Source: Bryobacterales bacterium F-183
GTDB lineage: Bacteria; Acidobacteriota; Terriglobia; Bryobacterales; Bryobacteraceae
DNA length: 64,000 nt
Assembly: GCA_016865505.2 (NCBI GenBank)
Contig: AP025252.1
Span: 682,001-746,000, forward strand
Direction of reading: 5' to 3'
Shown here: one piece after another, positions 45,726 through 52,894 of the stretch
Layout: the number at the start of each line of letters is the position of its first letter
Numbering within the stretch: the first letter of the stretch is position 1
Notes under the pieces: model-generated
Told to the model about the DNA's origin: nothing
Databases searched by the model: none
Seen by the model: the letters and a program-made list of their open reading frames with translations, nothing else
Program-made: the position numbers and the translations under genes

Positions 45726-46020
45726 GAACGAGTTCCCCGGAACTCAGAAGATATCGAACACCCGGTGAAGGATCGTCGAGATCCACAAGGTCAACAGGGC
45801 GATTGAGTGCATCTGTAGCGGCAGAAGCCGCTGCGAAAAATCGGGCTGCTGGCAAACCCCGGACAGCGATATCCACGTCGGAGTGGGAAGTCAGTTCATT
45901 CCGGGCGGCGGAACCGAATAGAAAGATCTCGTTCGCACCCATGGCGCGGAGCAGTTCGGCCGCAGCGCGCAAACGCACCGAGTCGATCGGACTTGTCGCA
46001 ACTGCTGGCACGCCGGGCAT
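45715..46020 (-). CDS. MNT-type nucleotidyltransferase (antitoxin)
   Basis: 101 residues of the minimal nucleotidyltransferase family. The signature is GSAARNELTSHSDVDIAV, with Gly36-Ser37 and metal-binding Asp48 and Asp50. The ATG at 46020 has AAGG 7 bases upstream, and a good -10 lies about 28 bases upstream. MNT antitoxins such as MntA modify the HEPN toxin by AMPylation. Operon order (antitoxin first, 11-base overlap) is typical of type VII-like HEPN/MNT systems. Confidence 0.87.
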   Translation of the reverse strand: MPGVPAVATSPIDSVRLRAAAELLRAMGANEIFLFGSAARNELTSHSDVDIAVRGLPAARFFAAASAATDALNRPVDLVDLDDPSPGVRYLLSSGELVRVL

Positions 46021-46047
46021 GAACAGGCCTTCTCCTTGTCTGCCTTC

Positions 46048-46053
46048 AATATA
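46048..46053 (-). promoter_or_regulatory. -10 element of the HEPN/MNT operon
   Basis: TATATT (5 of 6 consensus matches) on the minus strand gives a leader of about 20 bases that includes the ribosome site of the MNT gene. No clear -35 was found. Confidence 0.5.
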
Positions 46054-46187
46054 ACTCGGTCCACCTACCTTCACCCTCCGGAAGACCTGTGCAAATTCCG
46101 AATCGTAACCATCAGAATTTGTGTTTGCGGGCAAGTTGAAAACATGGGTACCCTGTAGTTGGAAATTTCCGTCAGTACCTACAAGAC

Positions 46188-48866
46188 ATGCTCACAACCA
46201 AAGCAGACCCTTCGGTAGATCTCAATCCCCAGGAAACCAGCGAATGGCTGGAAGCCCTGGATGAGATCGTAGCGGACGCAGGCTCCCCCCGAGCTACGTT
46301 CCTGATTTCGCAGTTGTTGGACCGCGCCGCCACTCATGGCGTGACCTCGCCTCTGCGCCGCAACACCCCCTACCGCAATACGATCCCTGTCGACCAGCAG
46401 GTTCCGTACCCGGGTGATCTCGCTCTCGAGCAGCGCATCCGCGCCATCCTTCGCTGGAATGCCATCGCGATGGTTGTCCGGCAGAACAAGTACGACCCCA
46501 ACATCGGCGGTCACATCTCTACCTACCAATCGCTCGCCACCATCACCGAAGTCGCCACCAACCACTTCTTCCGCGGCTCCTATGGAGACCAGCCCGGCGA
46601 CTTTGTGTACTTCCAGGGTCATGCCTCGCCCGGCATGTACTCGCGCGCCTTCCTCGAAGGCCGCCTCAGCGAGGAACACCTCAAGAATTTCCGTCACGAA
46701 CTGCGCGATACCCCGGGCCTTTCGTCCTATCCGCACCCGTGGCTGATGCCCGAGTTCTGGCAGTTCCCCACCGTTTCGATGGGCCTTGGCCCGATCAACG
46801 CCATCTATCAGGCGCGCTACATGCGCTACCTCGAGAATCGCGGCCTGATCCCCAAGACGGACCGTAAGATTTACGCCTACCTCGGCGACGGCGAAACGGA
46901 CGAGCCGGAGAGCTTGGGTGCGTTGAGCATCGCCGCCCGCGAAAAGCTCGACAACCTGATCTTTGTAGTCAATTGCAACCTGCAGCGCCTGGACGGTCCC
47001 GTACGCGGCAACTCCAGCATCGTGCAGGAACTCGAAGCCGTGTTCAACGGCGCCGGCTGGAACGTCATCAAGTGCCTCTGGGGTAGCGATTGGGACGAGT
47101 TGTTCGCCCGCGACCACAAGGGTCTGCTGTTGAAGGCGATGGCGGAGACCGTGGACGGCGAATACCAGGCGCTCAAGGCGCGTGGCGGCAAGGCCATCCG
47201 CGAAGAGTTCTTCGGCAAGCATCCGGAGCTGCTCGAAATGGTGAAGGACAAGTCGGATGAAGATCTGGCGCGTCTGCGCCGCGGCGGCCACGACCCCATC
47301 AAGATCTACAACGCCTACAAGCGCGCCCATGACACCAAGGGCATGCCGACGGTGATCCTGGCCAAGACCATCAAGGGCTTTGGCATGGGCGAAGCCGGCG
47401 AAGGCCGCAACGTCACGCATCAACAGAAGAAGCTGAACGAAGACGAGTTGCTGTACATCAAGCAGCGTTTCGACATCCCGATCCCCGACGAGTACGTGCA
47501 TACGCTCTCGTTTTACCGTCCATCGGAAGATACGCCGGAAATGAAGTACGTCCGGGCGCGTCTGGAAGCGCAGGGCGGTCCCGTACCGTCGCGCAAGGTG
47601 AACTACCCCAAGATTTCCGCGCCTCCGCTGGAATCCTTTGCGGATTCGCTCGGCGGGTCCAAGGGCCGTGAAGCGTCCACCACCAGCGCGTTTGTCGCCA
47701 TCCTGAAGAACCTCATGAAGGGCACCGACATCGGCAAGTACATTACGCCGATCATCCCGGACGAGGCGCGTACCTTCGGTATGGAATCGATGTTCCGCGA
47801 GTACGGCATTTACGCGAGCCAGGGCCAGTTGTACAAGCCGGTCGACTCGAACGTACTGCTGTACTACAAGGAATCGAAGGACGGACAGATTCTCGAGGAA
47901 GGCATTAACGAGGCGGGGTCGATGGCGAGCTTTACCGCCGCCGGGACTGCCTACGCCAACTACGGCGTGCCGATGATTCCGTTCTACATCTACTACTCGA
48001 TGTTCGGCTTCCAGCGCATTGGCGACCTCGCCTGGGCGTTTGCCGACTCGCGCGGTAAGGGCTTCCTCCTCGGCGGTACGGCGGGCCGTACGACGCTACT
48101 CGGCGAAGGCCTGCAGCATCAGGATGGACACAGCCACGTGCTGGCGTCCACCATCCCGACGCTTGCCAGCTACGATCCTGCCTATGCGTACGAAATTGCT
48201 GTCATCATTCAGGACGGCATCCGTCGCATGTACCAGAACAATGAGGATCTGTTCTACTATCTGACGGTCTGCAACGAGAACTACGTGCAGCCCCCGATGC
48301 CCCAGGGTGACCACATCCGCGACGGCATTTTGAAGGGCCTGTACAAGTATCAGGCAGCGTCGAATGGTCCGTCGAAGATCAATCTCTTCGGCAGCGGTTC
48401 GATCCTGAATGAGGCGTTGCGTGCGCAGCAGATTCTGGCCGAGAAGTACAATATCGCGGCCGATGTCTGGAGCGCCACCAGCTACAACGAACTCCGCCGT
48501 GACGCTCTGGCGTGCGAGCGCTGGAACCGTCTGCATCCCGATCAGCAGCCACGCGTACCGTATATCAACCAGGTGTTGAACGGTGTGGAAGGTGCGATCA
48601 TCGCGGCAACTGACTACATGAAGATCGTGCCGGATCAGTTGGCGCCGTGGCTCCCGGGCCGCCTGGTGTCGCTGGGTACGGACGGTTTTGGACGCAGCGA
48701 AAACCGCGAACACCTTCGCCGTCACTTCGAGATCGACGCAGCGTCCATCGCCGCGGCCGCCATCTCGCGCCTGGCGCAGGAAGGTCAGTTTGACAAGGCA
48801 GCGGCCGCACAGGCGATCCGCGATCTGGGTATCAACCCCGAGAAGCCGGACGCAGCGCGGGCGTAA
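46188..48866 (+). CDS. aceE: Pyruvate dehydrogenase E1 component, homodimeric type
   Basis: 892 residues, matching AceE (about 887). Decarboxylates pyruvate with thiamine diphosphate and acetylates the E2 lipoyl group. The ThDP motif is YLGDGETDEPES with the closing NCN in FVVNCNLQRLDGP (about 225-265). The central pyrimidine-domain region includes EGINEAGSMASFTAAGTAYANYG. No aceF or lpd gene follows; a strong terminator ends the gene, so E2 and E3 must be elsewhere. A GGAAATTTCC palindrome and GGGTACCC lie in the promoter region. The ATG has no clear ribosome site. Confidence 0.97.
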   Translation: MLTTKADPSVDLNPQETSEWLEALDEIVADAGSPRATFLISQLLDRAATHGVTSPLRRNTPYRNTIPVDQQVPYPGDLALEQRIRAILRWNAIAMVVRQNKYDPNIGGHISTYQSLATITEVATNHFFRGSYGDQPGDFVYFQGHASPGMYSRAFLEGRLSEEHLKNFRHELRDTPGLSSYPHPWLMPEFWQFPTVSMGLGPINAIYQARYMRYLENRGLIPKTDRKIYAYLGDGETDEPESLGALSIAAREKLDNLIFVVNCNLQRLDGPVRGNSSIVQELEAVFNGAGWNVIKCLWGSDWDELFARDHKGLLLKAMAETVDGEYQALKARGGKAIREEFFGKHPELLEMVKDKSDEDLARLRRGGHDPIKIYNAYKRAHDTKGMPTVILAKTIKGFGMGEAGEGRNVTHQQKKLNEDELLYIKQRFDIPIPDEYVHTLSFYRPSEDTPEMKYVRARLEAQGGPVPSRKVNYPKISAPPLESFADSLGGSKGREASTTSAFVAILKNLMKGTDIGKYITPIIPDEARTFGMESMFREYGIYASQGQLYKPVDSNVLLYYKESKDGQILEEGINEAGSMASFTAAGTAYANYGVPMIPFYIYYSMFGFQRIGDLAWAFADSRGKGFLLGGTAGRTTLLGEGLQHQDGHSHVLASTIPTLASYDPAYAYEIAVIIQDGIRRMYQNNEDLFYYLTVCNENYVQPPMPQGDHIRDGILKGLYKYQAASNGPSKINLFGSGSILNEALRAQQILAEKYNIAADVWSATSYNELRRDALACERWNRLHPDQQPRVPYINQVLNGVEGAIIAATDYMKIVPDQLAPWLPGRLVSLGTDGFGRSENREHLRRHFEIDAASIAAAAISRLAQEGQFDKAAAAQAIRDLGINPEKPDAARA

Positions 48867-48897
48867 TACAGCAGAGCAACATCATACCGATCATCAT

Positions 48898-48928
48898 GGC
48901 GACCGCAGAAATAATGCGGTCGCCTTTT
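48898..48928 (+). terminator. Rho-independent terminator of aceE
   Basis: GGCGACCGCA (48898-48907) pairs perfectly with TGCGGTCGCC (48915-48924) around a 7-base AT-rich loop, followed by TTTT at 48925. Confidence 0.9.
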
Positions 48929-48943
48929 GTATTAAGAGCGACA

Positions 48944-48975
48944 TTTGTAAATGGATTGTGATTTCCATTTACAAA
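48944..48975 (+). promoter_or_regulatory. Perfect 12-bp inverted repeat, probable operator
   Basis: TTTGTAAATGGA (48944-48955) and TCCATTTACAAA (48964-48975) are exact inverted copies separated by 8 bases. The right arm contains the -35 hexamer of the promoter for the Cys-rich peptide. No T-tract follows in the plus direction, so it reads as a repressor or activator site rather than a terminator. Confidence 0.7.
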
Positions 48976-48996
48976 AAAAAACGCCTCTGATATTCT
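48968..48996 (+). promoter_or_regulatory. Promoter of the Cys-rich peptide gene, apparently leaderless
   Basis: TTTACA (48968-48973) and TATTCT (48991-48996) have a 17-base spacer. The start codon follows after 6 bases, so transcription should begin at or next to the A of the ATG at 49003. Confidence 0.7.
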
Positions 48997-49002
48997 CTGG
49001 GC

Positions 49003-49290
49003 ATGAAAACTCCAATCGGCTGCTCTAACATCGGTTGGAAGCGAGCCATACTCCACATCGCGCTGTTCTTCGTGGCAATACAGCAAACATTCGCAGGATG
49101 CTGTGTTGAGTACGGTGAGGGTTGCGACTATTGTCCGTTCAACATCTGTCTCTGCGCAACGCAAGTTGGTCCACCTGTGCCAATCAATCAAGGCTGTGGC
49201 GGTGCCTGTACGATTCACCTCGTGCAATGGTATTGCAACACTTGGCCCCAAGGCTATTACTACTGCCAAGAGTGTCTCTGTCCGGCGTGA
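49003..49290 (+). CDS. Secreted 12-cysteine peptide, unrecognised family
   Basis: 95 residues. A signal sequence ends near QQTFAG, leaving a mature peptide of about 62 residues with twelve cysteines: an N-terminal CC, then GC, YC, IC and LC spacings, a Pro/Val linker, and GC, AC, YC, YC, EC and LC. The even number and dense spacing suggest six disulfides or metal binding. Base composition (about 50% GC by eye) is lower than that of aceE and pgk. The gene is isolated from aceE by a terminator and has a palindromic operator over its -35. No known family recognised; an exported toxin, inhibitor or metal-binding peptide is possible. Confidence 0.7.
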   Translation: MKTPIGCSNIGWKRAILHIALFFVAIQQTFAGCCVEYGEGCDYCPFNICLCATQVGPPVPINQGCGGACTIHLVQWYCNTWPQGYYYCQECLCPA

Positions 49291-49305
49291 CCAGACCAAG
49301 AAAGC

Positions 49306-49311
49306 GATAAT
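49306..49311 (+). promoter_or_regulatory. -10-like element before the 217-residue secreted protein
   Basis: GATAAT (5 of 6 matches) ends 5 bases before the ATG at 49317, with CTCCT between. There is no ribosome site and no clear -35. It may give a second, leaderless transcript inside the locus. Confidence 0.4.
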
Positions 49312-49316
49312 CTCCT

Positions 49317-49970
49317 ATGAATCAGCATCGTCCTATTAAAACACTCTGGAGAGCGTTACAACCTGCGCGAGATCTACTCCTGCTCGGCACTATTGTTGTG
49401 CTGATCGGTCCCACCTGTTTTGGCGACGAGCCCTATTCGGCTCGCGGTCAGACGCAAGTCTTTCAAGTCTCCGCGGACGGTTCGAAGCAGCTCATGCGTT
49501 CCATCAACGTTGTGGAAGCGCGAAACCGGGAAGGCAGCAGGTACACTGCGCAGGAATTACCTACGGGCAAAGTGGTAATTCTCTGGCAGAAGTCAAGCGG
49601 TCTTCTTTATCAAATCGACACTTCGGCTAAGAAGGCAATCTTGGTCGACAAGTCTTACGACTTAATGGCGGGACCTAGATCCGCCCCCGAAACGCAGGAC
49701 CCTGCGGCGAAGGCGGCGCATCTTGGTATTCCCTGTGTAAACCTTCCCGTTCGCCAAGGCTCCCCCGGCAAGCTGACGAAAGTAGGTGAGAATTGCGTGT
49801 CATTTGACTTAGGCTTAATTCTCAAAAGCGACGCAACATTAAAGGTGGACCAAAACACGGTTATCACAACAACCGCCATGGCAGAAGTGAAGAGAGGCGT
49901 GGAACCAGATCCAGGGTGGTTCGAGATTCCACGAGACTACACAATCATCGAACGTCAAATGCGCCGCTAG
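49317..49970 (+). CDS. Exported protein of unknown function next to the Cys-rich peptide
   Basis: 217 residues with an N-terminal hydrophobic signal or anchor (ARDLLLLGTIVVLIGPTCFG). The mature part is beta-rich by eye, with two cysteines (IPCVNLP and GENCVSF), and ends in a segment IPRDYTIIERQMRR. I do not recognise a family. It starts 26 bases after the Cys-rich peptide and precedes a UUCG-loop terminator, so the two form one locus bounded by terminators on both sides. A role as partner, immunity or processing protein is speculation. Confidence 0.7.
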   Translation: MNQHRPIKTLWRALQPARDLLLLGTIVVLIGPTCFGDEPYSARGQTQVFQVSADGSKQLMRSINVVEARNREGSRYTAQELPTGKVVILWQKSSGLLYQIDTSAKKAILVDKSYDLMAGPRSAPETQDPAAKAAHLGIPCVNLPVRQGSPGKLTKVGENCVSFDLGLILKSDATLKVDQNTVITTTAMAEVKRGVEPDPGWFEIPRDYTIIERQMRR

Positions 49971-49994
49971 CGCTCGATATTCATTAAAATCAGT

Positions 49995-50024
49995 AGGCGA
50001 TCGCTTCGGCGGTCGCCTCTTTGA
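49995..50024 (+). terminator. Rho-independent terminator with UUCG loop
   Basis: AGGCGATCGC (49995-50004) pairs with GCGGTCGCCT (50009-50018) through one G-U pair, capped by the stable TTCG tetraloop. CTTTGATTT follows. It closes the Cys-rich peptide locus. Confidence 0.82.
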
Positions 50025-50028
50025 TTTG

Positions 50029-50559
50029 ATGCCGCGTCAGCAACTCGCACGCACAAAACGTACTCGCCCGCCATTCCCTAGCGCCGCCGCCTTCAAGCGC
50101 CTCCCGCTGGGACTGATGCTCATCGCCATCGGCCTTGGTCCCATCTCCGCCAACCGGCCCTGGTGGAGATGCCTGCAGGCGCTCACCTGGACGCCTATCA
50201 CTGCCACCATCACCATCGCCAAAGCCGACGGCGACCTGCGCTATACCTACCCGCACGACGGCGTACCGTACCAAGGCACGGTGCACCACTTCAACGACGG
50301 CGGTCCGCTCTCCCCTTCTGCCGCGAGGCTCGATTTCGTGCGGACACGAGTTCCCGGCGAGACCGTCACCGCCTACGTCAACCCATTCGATCCGGCAGAC
50401 TCGGTTCTCAGCCGTTCGCTAAATATGCGACACTCAGTCCTAATCTTGAACCTCATCTTTCTCGCCGTATTCTGCATCCCCGGCGCGGTTCTGTTGACAC
50501 TGTCGATCCGCCGTCTCGTCGCGTACCGTCGCGCGATGCGGCCCTTTGCATTGGCGTGA
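50029..50559 (+). CDS. DUF3592-type membrane protein 1
   Basis: 176 residues. It has an N-terminal membrane segment (LPLGLMLIAIGLGPI), an extracytoplasmic beta-rich DUF3592-like region (about 50-130, with YTYPHDGVPYQGTVHHF and VTAYVNPFDPADSVL) and a C-terminal membrane helix (LILNLIFLAVFCIPGAVLLTL). DUF3592 proteins are of unknown function. TTG at 50026 is also possible; the ATG at 50029 is preferred. The stop overlaps the next gene by 4 bases. Confidence 0.78.
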   Translation: MPRQQLARTKRTRPPFPSAAAFKRLPLGLMLIAIGLGPISANRPWWRCLQALTWTPITATITIAKADGDLRYTYPHDGVPYQGTVHHFNDGGPLSPSAARLDFVRTRVPGETVTAYVNPFDPADSVLSRSLNMRHSVLILNLIFLAVFCIPGAVLLTLSIRRLVAYRRAMRPFALA

Positions 50560-51044
50560 CCCTGAGCAGACCCCAGTTCCCCACGACGATGGCCCTCTCC
50601 ATCCCCAAGGGCATCATTGTGCTGTTTGTGGCCTACTATTCGCTGTCCGACCGCTACCCGTGGGCGCAGGGCGCGTACTCCATCTTCTGGCCGACGCGCG
50701 AAGCCACCATCCTGCAGTGCGACGACACCAGCATTCTGTACCGGTATGAGTGGGACGGCGGCACGCGCCAAAGCGCCGGGTACGCGCTGCATACGCCAAG
50801 CGCGGCATACACGTACGCCTTTGCGGCGACGCACAAGCCCGGCGATCGCATCCAGGTTTGGGTAAACCCGCGCAATCCTTCGGAGGCCGTTATCACACGT
50901 TGGCCGGACATCGAGGGCGAGTCGTTCCTCACGGACATCGCAGTGATCGTCGTCATCGGGGGTGTCGGCGTGATGTTGATTCTAGGGGGCGCGTTTGTCG
51001 TTGCGCGCTACTTCTGGCAGCTTCGAAAGTTTCAAGCCTACTGA
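50556..51044 (+). CDS. DUF3592-type membrane protein 2
   Basis: About 162 residues and a diverged relative of the preceding gene: membrane segment (GIIVLFVAYYSLS), DUF3592-like region (ILYRYEWDGGTRQSAGYA, GDRIQVWVNPRNPSEAV) and a C-terminal helix (IAVIVVIGGVGVMLILGGAF). The GTG at 50556 shares GTGA with the previous stop; an ATG at 50589 would also keep all segments. It is followed 8 bases later by the patatin-like lipase, so the three genes form an operon. Confidence 0.75.
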   Translation: MTLSRPQFPTTMALSIPKGIIVLFVAYYSLSDRYPWAQGAYSIFWPTREATILQCDDTSILYRYEWDGGTRQSAGYALHTPSAAYTYAFAATHKPGDRIQVWVNPRNPSEAVITRWPDIEGESFLTDIAVIVVIGGVGVMLILGGAFVVARYFWQLRKFQAY

Positions 51045-51052
51045 CCTACCGC

Positions 51053-52894
51053 ATGCCAGGACAACAACCGCAGTCGCCCAACAAGTACAGTTCTATTGCC
51101 CAGCCCGTCAAGGAATGGGCCGACAAGTATCTGCGCCCCGAGAAGCCGAAGCCCGTGCCCTCCGCACTCTGGAAGCGATTTGAAGACCTCTTCTGGGGTG
51201 CCATCGGCTTTACTGTCGTTTACGTCTTCATCCGCGCCTACATGCAGGGCCGCCTGTGGCCCATCGTCAACGACTATTTCGCCTTTGCGGGCTATGTACT
51301 TGCCGCGTTGCTGATTGCGGAAACCGCACCTGTGACCTTGCCCGCGCTCGGCTACGTTGCCTGGTATCAGATCGCCGGGTCGCCGCACTTTTGGACGGAT
51401 CTCGCGGTGCTGATTGTCGCTGTCCTGGTGCTCTCGGCTTACTATTACTCAGCCACAGGCACGCGGCATTGGGGCAATTCCAAGGTCAGCGCGATCCTGT
51501 TTGGCCTGCTGTCCACGTGCATCGTATGGGTACTGATTTCCGTGGCGGATGGATTCGCGCGCACGGGTCCCACCAAGGCTGCAAAGCCCCCAGCAGTCAC
51601 GAAGGGCGTGGGCGTCGCACTCTCTGGGGGCGGCTATCGTGCGGCTCTCTTCCACGCCGGCGTACTCGATGCGTTGGAGCAACTTCGCATCGCGCCCTCG
51701 CATTTGGCCAGCGTATCCGGCGGCTCCATCATCGGCGCATACTACACGTTGGGAGGCCGCCCGCAGCAGTTTCGCGATGCTGTGGTCGCGCGGCAGTTCG
51801 GTATCAAGCGCCGTGCCACCAGTTTTGCAGATGCCACGAAGCTGATGTTCTGCCCGGGCACGATCCCTGGTCTGCGCGTCCGGCTTTTTCCGGGATGCGA
51901 CTACGGCAGGAGCGAGGTGCAGGCATCGTTGCTCGATGCGGTGCTGTTCGACGGCGTCACGTTAGGGGATCTGCCACAGTCACCGCAACTGGTGATCGCT
52001 GCAACGGACCTGGATTCCGCCGGCATCGTCGGCATCACGCGAGACCGCATTGTGCGCATCCAGCAGACGCCACTCGAACTAAAGAATCGCTACGCCAACT
52101 CACCACCGGAAGGTTTCGGAAGCACAAGCGCGAACCAGCCGCCTACAAACTGGCAAAGCATCCCGCTGTCGCGTGCCGTAGCCGCTTCCGGAGCTTTTCC
52201 CGTGGCCTTCAACCCCGTCGTACTGGATGACGGGCGCAACAACGTTCGCCTCGCCGACGGTGGTGTCACCGACAACTCGGGCCTCACGGCGCTGCTGGGT
52301 GCCAACAAGAAATTGTGTTGGGCTCTTCGAGTGGTGATCGTCAGCGACGGCTCTCGCGCGTTGGAAGAAAAGGCCCCCGCATCGGCGTCCAGCGTGCTGG
52401 AGGACTTCAGCCGTACCGTGGACATTCTGTCCGCATCGAGTACGCTGCCCCCGGACCTGCAATCGCCAAACAAGTTGGTGCTCGTCAGTCCGAATCCGCT
52501 CCTGCGCCTGCTGTACGACCCCAGCACCTTGTCTGCGGCCGTCCAACAGCGATGGAACAACGCGCTGCAGAACTCCGCTGCGCAAAACCTTCTCAACTCT
52601 TGGCGTGCGGAAGCGGATCTGTTCCAAAAGTCCAGCAAACAGGCCACCCCGCAGGACCTGACAGGACCCGCGTCGCTCATCCGCGCACTGAAGATGTTCG
52701 CCGCCGCGCCGACCTTGCAGGACGAATACAGCGAACTCGAAGCCTTCCAGCTTTACCAACTCGGCCGCTACATGGTGGGGCTGAACGCCGCGTCGATCAT
52801 GGCGTCTCCGGCCACTGATGCTTCGGATACCGCCGCATCAACTCCTTGCGTATCTGCGGGTAATGCCGCTCCCAAAAGCCGGCAAGGTCGCTAG
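51053..52894 (+). CDS. Membrane-anchored patatin-like phospholipase
   Basis: 613 residues. About four N-terminal membrane helices (residues 45-170) are followed by a patatin domain. The oxyanion loop is SGGGYRA, the nucleophile Ser lies in ASVSGGSIIG, and the dyad Asp is in LADGGVTDN. The patatin region runs to about residue 440; an unrecognised helical C-terminus follows. Patatins hydrolyse acyl chains of membrane lipids. Two DUF3592 membrane proteins precede it in the operon. The last 98 bases are antisense to the 3' end of hrpB. Confidence 0.87.
   Translation: MPGQQPQSPNKYSSIAQPVKEWADKYLRPEKPKPVPSALWKRFEDLFWGAIGFTVVYVFIRAYMQGRLWPIVNDYFAFAGYVLAALLIAETAPVTLPALGYVAWYQIAGSPHFWTDLAVLIVAVLVLSAYYYSATGTRHWGNSKVSAILFGLLSTCIVWVLISVADGFARTGPTKAAKPPAVTKGVGVALSGGGYRAALFHAGVLDALEQLRIAPSHLASVSGGSIIGAYYTLGGRPQQFRDAVVARQFGIKRRATSFADATKLMFCPGTIPGLRVRLFPGCDYGRSEVQASLLDAVLFDGVTLGDLPQSPQLVIAATDLDSAGIVGITRDRIVRIQQTPLELKNRYANSPPEGFGSTSANQPPTNWQSIPLSRAVAASGAFPVAFNPVVLDDGRNNVRLADGGVTDNSGLTALLGANKKLCWALRVVIVSDGSRALEEKAPASASSVLEDFSRTVDILSASSTLPPDLQSPNKLVLVSPNPLLRLLYDPSTLSAAVQQRWNNALQNSAAQNLLNSWRAEADLFQKSSKQATPQDLTGPASLIRALKMFAAAPTLQDEYSELEAFQLYQLGRYMVGLNAASIMASPATDASDTAASTPCVSAGNAAPKSRQGR

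Noticed and set aside
51053-52894. Patatin as a CBASS or other anti-phage effector
   Set aside because: No cyclic-nucleotide synthase, NLR, reverse transcriptase or other defence gene lies nearby, and the partners are DUF3592 proteins, so defence is only a speculation.
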